This document shows positions 37,801 through 47,174 of a stretch of DNA of 64,000 nt, piece after piece; position 1 is the stretch's first letter, and the number at the start of each line of letters is the position of its first letter. A program made the translations under genes and the position numbers. The DNA lies in assembly GCF_017163755.1 (NCBI RefSeq), contig NZ_JAFIWC010000024.1, positions 25,158 to 89,157 of the forward strand, read 5' to 3'. This stretch comes from Xanthomonas sp. (GTDB lineage Bacteria; Pseudomonadota; Gammaproteobacteria; Xanthomonadales; Xanthomonadaceae). The notes under the pieces were generated by a model that did no database searches, was not told the DNA's origin, and saw only the letters and a program-made list of their open reading frames with translations.

Positions 37801-37837
37801 TCAATAAATTGAAAGAAAACGGATATTGATCCGTTTT
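37801..37837. promoter_or_regulatory. Paired palindromes, likely LysR operators
   Basis: TCAATaaATTGA (37801-37812) is a perfect 5-2-5 inverted repeat. AAAACGGATattgATCCGTTTT (37816-37837) is a perfect 9-4-9 inverted repeat. They lie 16-52 bp upstream of the LysR start. The whole gap to 38073 is much richer in A and T than the flanking genes, as expected for a divergent control region. Confidence 0.65.
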
Positions 37838-38073
37838 GTTGATGATATTTCACCAGGGATGTGGATCGAAGATGGCGAATGCATAAGCAAATGCCAGATG
37901 GAGATGACCGGAAGTCATGAATTTATTGCGATTCGCGGCATCCGGAATTTAGCATCGGATAAACGCATGAATAATCAAGAAGAATTCATAAAAAGCATTC
38001 TTCATTCGATTTCTGCATGCAGCCGTGCAGCCGTACAGCCGCAGGCGTCATCCCTACCGAACCGGACTCCTTC

Positions 38074-40506
38074 ATGCATCCCGTGCCATACCCCCCCAAC
38101 TCCGCCCCGGGCCTCTCCCGTTCCCCCCTGGCATCGCTGATCGGCTTGGCGCTGGCAGCCTGCGCCGGCGGCGCGCTCGCCCAGCAGGCCTCCACGCTCG
38201 ACACCCTCACCGTCACCGGCACCCGCGGCCAGACCCGCACGGTGGCCGCCGCGCCGGCGCCGATCGACGTGGTCCCGGCGGCACAGTTGCAGACCATCGG
38301 CCGCGACGGCCTGCAGGAGGCGCTCAACGCCCTGCTGCCCTCGTACAACCTGCCGGCGATGACCGGCTCGGGCACCGGCGGCGTGGTCCGCGCCGCCGGC
38401 CTGCGCGGTCTCAACGCCGACCAGGTGCTGGTGCTGGTTGACGGCAAGCGCCGCCACAACAGCGCGCTGTTGCAGAGCAGCTCGTGGACCAGCAGCGGCG
38501 CGACCCCGGCCGACCTGGACCTGATCCCGGTCAGCGCGATCGACCACATCGAGATCCTGCGCGACGGCGCCGCCGCGCAATACGGCTCGGACGCCATCGC
38601 CGGCGTCATCAACATCATCCTCAAGCGCGACGACAGCGGCGGCCAGGCCCAACTCGGCTGGGGCAGCAACTACGAGGGCGACGGCATCACCGTCCAGCAG
38701 AGCGTGAGCCACGGCTTCGCGCTGCCCAACGACGGCTTCCTGCACCTGGCGCTGGACAACCGCGACCAAGACAATTACACCCGCGCCGACAAGGCCACCC
38801 GCTACGACGCCGACGGCAACTCGCAGGGGCTGCAGCTGATCAACCAGGGCTACGGCAACCCCAAGACCCAGATCACCAACCTGTCCTACAACGCCGAACT
38901 GCCGCTGTCAGGCGACGCAGTGCTGTATTCGTTCGCTACCGCCGCCCACCGCGAGGGCTGGAAGCACGCCAACTTCCGCCAGGCCAACGCCAACGGCAAC
39001 CTGGTCGAGCTGTACCCGGACGGCGCCTCGCCGCGCCAGGGCCTGCGCGAGAACGACTACCAGTTCGTGTTCGGCGCGCGCGACGACTGGGGCGGCTGGA
39101 ATGCCGACCTGAGCACCAGCTACAGCCACGACAAGGTGCGCCTGCTCAGCCACAACAATCTCAATCCGACGCTGGGACCGGACAGCCCGCGCGATTTCCG
39201 CCTGGGCGCGCAGGTGTTCGCCCAGTGGACCAACAACCTGGACCTGACCCGCGGCTTCGACACCGGCCTGGCCAAGCCGACCCAGGTTTCCTGGGGCCTG
39301 GAACACCGCTACGAGAAGTGGGAACTGCGTGCCGGCGAAGCGGACTCCTACCGCAGGGGCGACTACGTCTACACCGATGGACCCTATGCCGGACGCAGCC
39401 CCAACGCCGCCACCGGCGTGCGTGGCATCAGCCCGGACGATGCCGGCAGCGCCGACCGCAACGTCTACGCCGGCTATGCCGAGGTCGGCATCCAGCCCAC
39501 CGACAAGTGGTACGCGGCGCTGGCGCTGCGTCACGAGCGCTACGACGACAGCGCCGGCAACACCACCAACGGCAAGCTCACCACCCGCTACGAATTCACC
39601 CCGCAGTTCGCGCTGCGCGCCACCGCCAGCACCGGCTTCCGCGCGCCCTCGCTGGCCCAGAACACCTACCAGCAGAGCACCGTCAGCGCCTACCAGGCCA
39701 CCACCGACGGTTACGTGCAGTACTACTACAAGCTGCTCTCGCCGACCTCGGCGATCGCCCAGGCGCTCGGCGCCCAGGCGCTCAAGCCGGAGAAATCCCG
39801 CAACTACAGCCTGGGCTTCAGCTGGACGCCGCTGGACGCGCTTAGCGTGACCCTGGACGCCTACCAGATCGACATCGACGACCGCATCGTGCTGTCGGAC
39901 GTGCTCACCGACGCCTCGGTGGTGGCGCTGCTGGAATCCTACGGCCTGAACGACTTCAACGGCGCGCAGTTCTACACCAACGCGGTGGACACCCGCACCC
40001 GTGGCGTGGACCTGGTGGCCGAGTACCGCGCCGACTACGGCCGCATCGGCCGAGTGCGCTGGAACGCCTCCTACAACCACAACGAGACCGAGCTGCAACA
40101 CGTCGACGACAGTGTGGTGCTGGGTACCCAATACCCGATCTTCGGGCATTCGGCGCGTACCTACCTGCTGCGCGGCAACCCGCGCGACAAGCTGATCCTC
40201 GGCGGCGACTGGCGACTCGGCCCGTGGGGCGCCAACCTGCGCGTGACCCGCTACGGCGAGGTGACCCAGCCCGGCTCCACTGCGGCCACCGACCGCACCT
40301 TCGGCGCCAAGTGGATCGCCGACCTGAGCGTGGACCGCGGCTTCGCCAACGGCCTGACCCTGACCGTCGGCGCCAACAACCTGTTCGACAGCTACCCGGA
40401 CAAGATCGGCATCGTCAGCAGCACCGGCTTGGGCGCGTATGGCTACATTTCCCCGTTCGGCTTCGGCGGCGGCTACTACTACGCGCGGCTGGCCTACAAC
40501 TTCTGA
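38074..40506 (+). CDS. TonB-dependent outer membrane receptor
   Basis: An 810-residue receptor. A signal peptide ends near 'AGGALAQQ'. A TonB-box-like 'LDTLTVTGTR' comes next, then the plug domain with 'VLVLVDGKRRHNSALLQSSS' and 'ILRDGAAAQYGSDAIAGVIN', a 22-strand barrel, and a terminal aromatic 'YARLAYNF'. It imports a scarce or bulky solute across the outer membrane using TonB energy. It is divergent from the ABC operon and shares its control region. An earlier in-frame ATG at 38017 is possible but would put an unlikely tail before the signal. Confidence 0.93.
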   Translation: MHPVPYPPNSAPGLSRSPLASLIGLALAACAGGALAQQASTLDTLTVTGTRGQTRTVAAAPAPIDVVPAAQLQTIGRDGLQEALNALLPSYNLPAMTGSGTGGVVRAAGLRGLNADQVLVLVDGKRRHNSALLQSSSWTSSGATPADLDLIPVSAIDHIEILRDGAAAQYGSDAIAGVINIILKRDDSGGQAQLGWGSNYEGDGITVQQSVSHGFALPNDGFLHLALDNRDQDNYTRADKATRYDADGNSQGLQLINQGYGNPKTQITNLSYNAELPLSGDAVLYSFATAAHREGWKHANFRQANANGNLVELYPDGASPRQGLRENDYQFVFGARDDWGGWNADLSTSYSHDKVRLLSHNNLNPTLGPDSPRDFRLGAQVFAQWTNNLDLTRGFDTGLAKPTQVSWGLEHRYEKWELRAGEADSYRRGDYVYTDGPYAGRSPNAATGVRGISPDDAGSADRNVYAGYAEVGIQPTDKWYAALALRHERYDDSAGNTTNGKLTTRYEFTPQFALRATASTGFRAPSLAQNTYQQSTVSAYQATTDGYVQYYYKLLSPTSAIAQALGAQALKPEKSRNYSLGFSWTPLDALSVTLDAYQIDIDDRIVLSDVLTDASVVALLESYGLNDFNGAQFYTNAVDTRTRGVDLVAEYRADYGRIGRVRWNASYNHNETELQHVDDSVVLGTQYPIFGHSARTYLLRGNPRDKLILGGDWRLGPWGANLRVTRYGEVTQPGSTAATDRTFGAKWIADLSVDRGFANGLTLTVGANNLFDSYPDKIGIVSSTGLGAYGYISPFGFGGGYYYARLAYNF

Positions 40507-40544
40507 CCGCGCCCGCTTATGGAGGGGTCACTTCGGTGGAGATG

Positions 40545-40588
40545 GCGCTTTCCGGGAAAGCCTCTCGCGACTGAAGCCGCTCCTGCAA
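40545..40588 (-). repeat. REP-like repeat, copy 2
   Basis: Second copy of the element at 32344-32388, in the 108-bp gap between the TonB receptor and the hydrolase gene. It carries GCTTTCCGGGAAAG, then GAAGCCGCTCCTGCA. Such repeats often lie between genes of an operon and can alter mRNA decay. Confidence 0.6.
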
Positions 40589-40614
40589 TAAAAGACCAAC
40601 GAAGAGGACCCGAA

Positions 40615-41568
40615 ATGAACCGAAGGCAAGTTCTGCAAGGCATCGGCGCGCTGGCGGCCGCCGGCCTGGCTCGCGCCGAGGCCGCCCCGCCTGCGCCTGC
40701 GCGAGCGCCCGCCGCCGCGCGCCGCAGCATCCAGATCAACGCCGCCACGCTGAACTACTCCATCGCCGGCGAGGACAACGAGCATCCGCTGATCGTGCTG
40801 CACGGCGGCCGCGGCCAGGGCCAGCACGAGGGCGTGTTCGCCGCCAACCGGGCGCTGGCCGACCGCTATCGCGTGATCGGCTTCGACATGCGCGGGCACG
40901 GCCATTCCAGCCTGACCCCGCCGTACACCTTCGACCAGATCGTCGAGGACATCGAGCAACTGCGCCAGACCCTCGGCGGCAATCGCAAGATGGTGCTGTC
41001 CGGCGGCTCGTTCGGCGGCTTCATCGCGCTGAGCTATGCGGTGAAGTATCCGCAGCACCTGACGCACCTGATCCTGCGCGGTACCGCGCCCAGCTATCGC
41101 CACGAGGAGGAGGCGATCGGAAACTTCCAGGCGCGCGCGGCCAGCAAGGCGCCGGCGGCCACCCGTGCGATGCTCGACAAGGTGTTCACCCCGACCATCA
41201 CCGACGACGAGGAGTTCCGCCTGATCATGTTCGCGCTGGCGCCGATGTACCTGCCCGAGGGCGCCACCGCGGACTACGACAGGATCCTGGAATCCTCGCG
41301 CAAGGGCATCTATCACGCCAAGGTCCACAATGACCTGTACCTGCCCGAGGTCTGGCGCCGCTACGACGTGGTCGACCGGCTCAAGGACATCCCGGTGCCG
41401 ACGCTGGTGATCTGCGGCGAGTCGGACTGGATCTGCGACCCGGCGCAGTCGCGGCTGATGGCATCGAAAATCCCGCGTTCCAGGCTGGTCGTGGTACCCG
41501 GCGCCGATCACGCGGTGCCGCCGGAGGTGCTGCTGCGCGAAACCCGGGCTTTCCTGGCGGAGAGTTGA
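40615..41568 (+). CDS. Secreted alpha/beta hydrolase (S33 proline iminopeptidase-like)
   Basis: A 317-residue hydrolase with a Tat-like N-terminus (MNRRQVLQGIGALAAAGLAR), so probably exported. The oxyanion motif is 'LHGGRGQGQHEG', the nucleophile is Ser132 in 'LSGGSFGGFIAL', an Asp lies in 'ICGESDW', and the His is in 'VPGADHAVP'. GAAGAGG is 6 nt upstream of the ATG. S33 enzymes remove N-terminal proline or cleave small amides or esters. Its place after the receptor suggests periplasmic trimming of the substrate before ABC uptake. Confidence 0.85.
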   Translation: MNRRQVLQGIGALAAAGLARAEAAPPAPARAPAAARRSIQINAATLNYSIAGEDNEHPLIVLHGGRGQGQHEGVFAANRALADRYRVIGFDMRGHGHSSLTPPYTFDQIVEDIEQLRQTLGGNRKMVLSGGSFGGFIALSYAVKYPQHLTHLILRGTAPSYRHEEEAIGNFQARAASKAPAATRAMLDKVFTPTITDDEEFRLIMFALAPMYLPEGATADYDRILESSRKGIYHAKVHNDLYLPEVWRRYDVVDRLKDIPVPTLVICGESDWICDPAQSRLMASKIPRSRLVVVPGADHAVPPEVLLRETRAFLAES

Positions 41569-41628
41569 GGCGAACCAGGCGCCGCTCGACTCCCCAGGCG
41601 ATCGCCGCATTCTGTTGCTGCGGTAGCC

Positions 41629-42110
41629 GTCGACGCTTACGTGCGCGGCGTGCAGCGCGGTCGCGCATTGCGCGAACCGGTAGCCGCGCGCTTCGAGCGC
41701 GCGATCGCCGAGCGGCGCGCCGGCGCGCCGCGGCACGAGCCACGCCGGGTCGCCGCCCTCTTCGCGCGCGCGCTGGCCAAGCGCGATCTGCAGGTGCTGC
41801 GGACCCCGCGCGACGTCGCCGCTGGCGCCGGGCTGCCGTGGGACGGCCACCGGGTCGCGGTGATGGCGCCGGCGCCGGGTTCCGGCCGGGCTGCTCGGTG
41901 TTCGCTGCCGGAGGCGCGGCCACCGTCGACGGCGGGCTGATCTGTCAAGAACGGCGATCCCGATCTGCCGTTCATGACGAGCACGACTTGTTGGTGCGGG
42001 ACGCCGCGCCCGAACGCGGCTACCGCTCGTTGCGATGGGCGCCTGACGCACATCGCGAGCCGGGCGAGGGCATCTGCAAGCCCGCCGGCAACCCGACCCT
42101 GGAGCCCTCC
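41629..42110 (+). pseudogene. C45-type acyltransferase/peptidase remnant
   Basis: Across shifting frames the bases read 'VDAYVRGVQRGRALREPVAA', 'DLQVLRTPRDVAAGAGLPWD', then in another frame 'GCSVFAAGGAATVDGGLI' (candidate nucleophile Cys codon 41892-41894) and 'EHDLLVRDAAPERGYRS'. This order resembles C45 acyl-CoA:6-APA acyltransferase-like proteins (a GIA.GAGL segment, then GC.SFA..G..T.DG). Stops and frame changes are visible, so it is broken. The rest of the 700-bp gap before trpD shows nothing else. Confidence 0.5.
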
Positions 42111-42267
42111 ATCTTCGAGCCGCAGCGCGCGCCGGGCCTGGGCGCTGAAGGGATTTCCCGACCGCACCGCTGCGTGTAGGTGCCGTCCGCCGCCGGCCCA
42201 TGCGGTGCCAGCGCCCACGGCCAGGCGATAATCGCCAGGATCCCTCCGCACCGCCACGGTCTAACCC

Positions 42268-43308
42268 ATGCCCATCACCCCGCAACAAGCCCTGCAACGC
42301 ACCATCGAGCACCGCGAGATCTTCCACGACGAGATGGTCGGGCTGATGCGGCAGATCATGCGCGGGGAGGTGTCGCCGATGATGACCGCGGCGATCCTGA
42401 CCGGCCTGCGGGTGAAGAAGGAGACCGTCGGCGAGATCGCCGGCGCGGCGACGGTGATGCGCGAGTTCTCGCGCACGGTACAGGTCGCCGACCGCACGCA
42501 CATGGTCGACATCGTCGGCACCGGCGGCGACGGTTCGCACACCTTCAACATCTCCACCTGCGCGATGTTCGTCGCCGCCGCGGCCGGCGCCAAGGTCGCC
42601 AAGCACGGCAACCGCAGCGTGTCGTCCAAGTCCGGCAGCGCCGACGCGCTGGAGGCGCTGGGCGCGGTGATCGAGCTGCAGCCCGAGCAGGTGGCGCAGG
42701 CGATCGCCGCCACCGGCATCGGCTTCATGTACGCGCCGGTGCACCATCCGGCGATGAAGGTGGTGGCGCCGGTGCGCCGCGAGATGGGCGTGCGCACCAT
42801 CTTCAACATCCTAGGCCCGCTGACCAACCCGGCCGGTTCGCCGAACATCCTGATGGGGGTGTTCCATCCGGACCTGGTCGGCATCCAGGCGCGCGTGCTG
42901 CAGGAACTGGGCGCCGAGCGCGCGCTGGTGGTGTGGGGCCGCGACGGCATGGACGAGCTGTCGCTGGGCGCGGGCACCCTGGTCGGCGAACTGCGCGACG
43001 GGCAGGTGCGCGAGTACGAGGTGCACCCGGAGGATTTCGGCATCGCAATGTCCGCCAGCCGCAACCTCAAGGTCGCCGACGCGGCCGAGTCCACGGTCAT
43101 GCTGCTCGGCGTGCTCGACAACGTGCCCGGCCCCGCGCAGGACATCGTCGCCTTCAACGCCGGCGCGGCGCTGTACGTGGCCGGCGTGGCCGCCGACATC
43201 GGCGCCGGCATCGTCCTGGCGCGCGCGGCGATCGCCGACGGCCGCGCGCGCGCCAAGCTGGATGCGTATGTGGCGTGTACGCGGCGCTTGGCCGACGTTC
43301 GCGACTGA
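42268..43308 (+). CDS. trpD: Anthranilate phosphoribosyltransferase
   Basis: A 346-residue enzyme that joins anthranilate to PRPP, the second step of tryptophan synthesis. The phosphate-binding '[15 protein letters not shown]', '[20 protein letters not shown]' and '[12 protein letters not shown]' are all intact. It lies 14.5 kb from trpG, behind the accessory locus and a gene remnant, and needs its own promoter or readthrough. An acidic protein gene separates it from trpC. Confidence 0.96.
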   Translation: MPITPQQALQRTIEHREIFHDEMVGLMRQIMRGEVSPMMTAAILTGLRVKKETVGEIAGAATVMREFSRTVQVADRTHMVDIVGTGGDGSHTFNISTCAMFVAAAAGAKVAKHGNRSVSSKSGSADALEALGAVIELQPEQVAQAIAATGIGFMYAPVHHPAMKVVAPVRREMGVRTIFNILGPLTNPAGSPNILMGVFHPDLVGIQARVLQELGAERALVVWGRDGMDELSLGAGTLVGELRDGQVREYEVHPEDFGIAMSASRNLKVADAAESTVMLLGVLDNVPGPAQDIVAFNAGAALYVAGVAADIGAGIVLARAAIADGRARAKLDAYVACTRRLADVRD

Positions 43309-43577
43309 GGGTGCGGGACCCGAAGCGCCTGCCCCTGCCCGCCGGAGCGCACCGGCACCGGTATCGCGGCGGCGGTGACGATGTCGCCCGTTGTCCGTCC
43401 AGGGCGCCGGCAGCCCGCGTTGGGCGTGCGCGACGTGCGCGTTGTGCAGCCAGGCGAATGCGTCCGTTGCGGCGTGCGGAATACCTCCAGCCCCCCATCC
43501 GAGATGGCCGGTCCGTCGGCCGGCGCGTAAGCTGCCCGCTGCGCCGCGTCGGCGGCGTACGACGACAAAGGGTTTGC

Positions 43578-44477
43578 ATGGCCAACCGCTCCTATCTCTA
43601 CAGCCTCAGCAACCGGCCGGCCTCGTATGGCGATCGGCCCGAAACGATTTCCAGCCTCTCCGAATGGGCCTACGACGTGCCGTTCGTGTACCGGCTGCTG
43701 ATATCGGCCGATCCCCAGTTGTGCGCGTCGCTGGTGGCGGAGGGTCTGGATGACGAGGAAGAGGACGAGGTCAAGGGCGGGGATGAGAGTGAAGACGAGG
43801 CTGGAGGCGAGGACGAGGAAGAAGAGGCGGACGATGAGGAAGACGCCGACCAGCCTGCGCGGCTGCATGCGATCAGCAGCCCGTTCGCCCCGGGCCTGGA
43901 GCGGGTCAAGCGCTTCGCCGAGATCGTCAAGGTGATCGCGGCCGCGCCTGCGCTGCCGCCGACTCCAGCGCCGACGGTCGCGCCCCCGGTGTCATTGATG
44001 GGACGCCTCAGGCAGCTGTTCTCGCCGCCGCCCGCACCGGTCGAAACGCCGGTCCCGGTGCCTGCGACGGTCGAGCACTTGCTAGGTTGGTTGGACGAGA
44101 CCGTCGCCTTCCTGGAGGCGAACCGCGACGCGTTCCTGCTGCTGGAGACCGTCGAACTCGACATGATGTCGGCGATCGGCGAAGAAGATCTGCGCCACTG
44201 CGTCGAGCAGGAGATCGGTAGGTGCCGCGAGGTCGGCGCCGCCTTCGACGCTTTGCCGGCCGATCTCCACGAGGCCGCCAACCTGCTGCGGCGCCTGGCC
44301 GTCGAAGAGGGCGCGCCGCCGCTCGATGTCTTCCATGGCCTGCGCTTCGACGACGACTGCGACAGCACGCGAACCGGCGCCACCGAACGGCCGCTGGGAC
44401 TGACGAACTGGTCCGAGGTGCTGTACTACGAATTGTCGGATCAGGAAGCGTTCGACGCAGACCAGGCCAAGGACTGA
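43578..44477 (+). CDS. Uncharacterised acidic protein (MANRSYLY family)
   Basis: A 299-residue protein beginning MANRSYLYSLSNRPASYGDR. Residues 58-91 are almost all Asp and Glu, followed by a Pro/Ala-rich linker and a helical C-terminal half with 'LDETVAFLEANRDAFLLLET'. No signal peptide or membrane span is seen. Proteins with the same N-terminus are scattered in proteobacteria; I recall no function. It lies between trpD and trpC. Its coding quality is real (consistent GC at third positions), but a link to tryptophan synthesis is not suggested by sequence. Confidence 0.75.
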   Translation: MANRSYLYSLSNRPASYGDRPETISSLSEWAYDVPFVYRLLISADPQLCASLVAEGLDDEEEDEVKGGDESEDEAGGEDEEEEADDEEDADQPARLHAISSPFAPGLERVKRFAEIVKVIAAAPALPPTPAPTVAPPVSLMGRLRQLFSPPPAPVETPVPVPATVEHLLGWLDETVAFLEANRDAFLLLETVELDMMSAIGEEDLRHCVEQEIGRCREVGAAFDALPADLHEAANLLRRLAVEEGAPPLDVFHGLRFDDDCDSTRTGATERPLGLTNWSEVLYYELSDQEAFDADQAKD

Positions 44478-44684
44478 ATCCGGAGCTTCGTCCCGTCGGG
44501 CCGAGCGGCACTGGTCGCAACGTGCGGCTCGCCGCGCGCACGTCGCACGGTGGAGAGCGACGTAGCGGATGAAGATGGATGCCGCCGCAACGGTCGTGTC
44601 GTCGAACCGGCCCGCGTTGCGCTTGCGGTCGCACCGCCGCCGTGGGCATCGCGCTCGCCGATGGCGCCGGCGCTACGCTGTTGC

Positions 44685-44712
44685 CGAGTCCCGAGTCCCG
44701 AGTCCCGAGTCC
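44685..44712 (+). repeat. Heptamer tandem repeat (CGAGTCC)4
   Basis: Four perfect head-to-tail copies of CGAGTCC lie in the 309-bp gap before trpC. Heptamer tracts of this kind vary in copy number among Xanthomonas strains. No gene is seen in this gap. Confidence 0.85.
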
Positions 44713-44786
44713 CGAAAAATCCCAGGTCCCGGGCTGTTCAGCCCCAACTTGGCCGATAATGCCGCGTCCCCCAGAACCCCGAGCGA

Positions 44787-45584
44787 ATGAGCGACATCCT
44801 CCACACCATCCTCGCCCGCAAGGCCGAAGAGATCGCCGAGCGCAGCGCGCGGGTGCCGCTGGCCGAGCTGGTCGCGCGGATCGACGGTGCGCCGCCGGTG
44901 CGCGGTTTCGCCCGCGCGCTGCAGGCGGCGATCGCCGATGGCGATCCGGCGGTGATCGCCGAGGTCAAGAAGGCCAGCCCGTCCAAGGGCGTGATCCGTC
45001 CCGACTTCCACCCGGCCGACATCGCGGTCAGCTACGAGTTCGGCGGCGCGTCCTGCCTGTCGGTGCTGACCGACGTGGATTTCTTCCAGGGCCACGATAG
45101 CTACCTGCAGCAGGCGCGCGAGGCATGCACGCTGCCGGTGCTGCGCAAGGACTTCACCATCGACCCGTACCAGGTGTACGAGGCGCGCGTGCTCGGCGCC
45201 GACTGCATCCTGCTGATCGTCGCCGCGCTGGACGACCTGCAGCTGGCCGAGCTGTCGTCGCTGGCGCTGCAGCTGGACATGGACGTGCTGGTCGAGGTGC
45301 ACGACATCGACGAACTGGAGCGCGCGATCCAGGTGCCGGTGCCGCTGATCGGCATCAACAACCGCAACCTGCGCACCTTCGAGGTGTCGCTGCAGACCAC
45401 CCTGGCGATGCGCGAGGCGGTGCCGCGCGACCGCCTGCTGGTCACCGAGAGCGGCATCCTCGGCCCGGACGACGTGGCGACGATGCGCCAGGCGGGCGTG
45501 AACGCGTTCCTGGTCGGCGAGACCTTCATGCGCGCCGAAGAGCCCGGCGAGGCCCTGCGCCAGCTATTCTTCGGCAATGACTGA
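44787..45584 (+). CDS. trpC: Indole-3-glycerol phosphate synthase
   Basis: A 265-residue TIM-barrel enzyme that closes the indole ring of CdRP with loss of CO2. Catalytic segments '[19 protein letters not shown]', '[20 protein letters not shown]', '[17 protein letters not shown]' and '[14 protein letters not shown]' are intact. It is a monofunctional TrpC, without a fused TrpF. Its end overlaps the HAD phosphatase gene by 8 bp. Confidence 0.96.
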   Translation: MSDILHTILARKAEEIAERSARVPLAELVARIDGAPPVRGFARALQAAIADGDPAVIAEVKKASPSKGVIRPDFHPADIAVSYEFGGASCLSVLTDVDFFQGHDSYLQQAREACTLPVLRKDFTIDPYQVYEARVLGADCILLIVAALDDLQLAELSSLALQLDMDVLVEVHDIDELERAIQVPVPLIGINNRNLRTFEVSLQTTLAMREAVPRDRLLVTESGILGPDDVATMRQAGVNAFLVGETFMRAEEPGEALRQLFFGND

Positions 45585-46296
45585 GACCTATCCCGCACCG
45601 CGCGCCGACGCGCCGCTGGTGGTATTCGACTTCGATCACACGCTCTACGACGGCGATTCGGGCAGCCACCTGTTCGCCTGGCTGATCCGGCGCAATCCGC
45701 TGCGGCTGGCCGTGGCGCTGCTGGCCACGCCGCTGCTCGGGCCGCTGGTGGCGATGTTGCCGACCCGGCGCAAGGGCATCTCCGGCTACGTGTGGATCGC
45801 CAGCTTCGGCCTGCACCGCGCGCGCGAGTTCAACCGCATCATCGACCAGTACGTGCTGCGCCACGAGGCGCAGATCCGCCAGCGGCTGTTGCCGCAGGCG
45901 CTGGAAGTCTTCGCCCGGCACCGCGCCGCCGGCGACCGCGTGGTCGTCGCCACCGGCGCGCCACCGGAGCTGGCGCGCGCGATCCTGGGCTTCGTCGCCC
46001 ACCAGGACGTGCCGGTGGTCGGCAGCCTGATCGGCCCGCGGCTGGGCGCGGTCACCGCCACCCGCCACTGCCACAACCAGGAAAAGATGCGCATGCTGCG
46101 CGAGCTCGGCTACGGCCAGATCGCCATCGCCTATTCCGACAGCACCGCCGACCTGCCGCTGCTGCAGGCCGCGCGCGCGCCGGTGGTGGTCAATCCGAAA
46201 GCCTCCACGGTGGCGCTGTTCCGGCGCGTGCTGCCGCCGGGCACGCCGATCCTCAACTGGGGCTGCCGCGACCGCGCTGGCGAGCCGACGCGCTGA
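45577..46296 (+). CDS. HAD-IB family phosphatase
   Basis: A 239-residue HAD phosphatase. Motif I is '[15 protein letters not shown]', motif II is near '[15 protein letters not shown]', and motif III/IV is '[15 protein letters not shown]'. The cap and a hydrophobic stretch (about 45-65) resemble the SerB/YfhB-like group, which dephosphorylates small phosphomonoesters or phospholipid head groups. It is coupled to trpC by an 8-bp overlap, as in other xanthomonads. The substrate is unknown. Confidence 0.9.
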   Translation: MTETYPAPRADAPLVVFDFDHTLYDGDSGSHLFAWLIRRNPLRLAVALLATPLLGPLVAMLPTRRKGISGYVWIASFGLHRAREFNRIIDQYVLRHEAQIRQRLLPQALEVFARHRAAGDRVVVATGAPPELARAILGFVAHQDVPVVGSLIGPRLGAVTATRHCHNQEKMRMLRELGYGQIAIAYSDSTADLPLLQAARAPVVVNPKASTVALFRRVLPPGTPILNWGCRDRAGEPTR

Positions 46297-46385
46297 GCCG
46301 GCCCGGGAGAGATAGCGCCGCGCCGCGGCATCTTCGCGGCGGGCGACGCAGCGGCCCCGCCAACTCGCGCTCGCGCCGCCCGAAG

Positions 46386-47141
46386 CTACAGCCAGTGGAA
46401 CAGCGCGGTGCCGATCTGCTGCAGGCTGATGCACAGCACCAGCACCCCCACCGCGACCAGCACCCAGCGCTCGCGCACGCGCTTGACCAGCAGCGCGGCG
46501 ATCGGCGCGGCGACCATACCGCCGACCAGCAGGCCGAGCACGATCTCCAGGTGCTGGAGGCCCATCGTCAGCAGGAAGGTCAGCGAGATCGACAGCGTCA
46601 CCAGGAACTCGGCGGCGCTGACCGTGCCGATGGTGGTGCGGGCCAGTCCGCCGCGTGCGAGCAGCGTGGAGGTGGCCACCGGACCCCAGCCGCCGCCGCC
46701 GCTGGCGTCGAGCAGGCCGGCGACGAAGCCCAGCAGCGGTACGCGCCGCACTTCGCCGCGCGGCAGCGCGCGGCCGAAGGCGCGCAGCAGGATCAGCACC
46801 GCCAGGGCGAGCAGGTACAGGTAGACGAACGGGCGGATCACCTCGCCGGGCAACTGGGTCAGCACGTAGGCGCCGATCGCCCCGCCGGCCACGCCAGGCA
46901 GCGCCAGGCGCAGGAACAGGCGCCTGTCGACGTTGCCCATGGCCAGGTGCGACAGGCCCGACGCGCCGGTGGTGAACACCTCGGCGGTGTGCACGCTGGC
47001 GCTGACCGCGGCCGGCGGCAGGCCCATGCTCAGCAGCACCGACGAGGACACCAGGCCGAACGCCATCCCCAGCGCGCCGTCGACCAACTGCGCGCCCAGG
47101 CCGACCAGGATGAACCAGTAGAACGTTTCGCTCAGAGCCAT
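46386..47141 (-). CDS. TauE/SafE (TSUP) family sulfite/sulfonate exporter-like
   Basis: A 251-residue membrane protein with 7-8 spans and the duplicated TSUP motif ('VGLGAQLVDGALGMAFGLVS' and 'LGFVAGLLDASGGGGWGPVA'). The family exports or imports sulfite, sulfonates or other small anions. It lies 33 bp beyond the stop of clp on the same strand, so it may be cotranscribed with it. The 89-bp gap to the HAD gene is convergent. Confidence 0.92.
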   Translation of the reverse strand: MALSETFYWFILVGLGAQLVDGALGMAFGLVSSSVLLSMGLPPAAVSASVHTAEVFTTGASGLSHLAMGNVDRRLFLRLALPGVAGGAIGAYVLTQLPGEVIRPFVYLYLLALAVLILLRAFGRALPRGEVRRVPLLGFVAGLLDASGGGGWGPVATSTLLARGGLARTTIGTVSAAEFLVTLSISLTFLLTMGLQHLEIVLGLLVGGMVAAPIAALLVKRVRERWVLVAVGVLVLCISLQQIGTALFHWL

Positions 47142-47174
47142 CGGCCGTCCCGTGGGACGGCTGCCGGCGCGCGG

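Noticed and set aside
37826..38140. Small 104-codon frame in the LysR-TonB gap
   Set aside because: It lies in an AT-rich control region across a palindrome, has no ribosome site or family pattern, and ends in shadow sequence of the receptor signal peptide.
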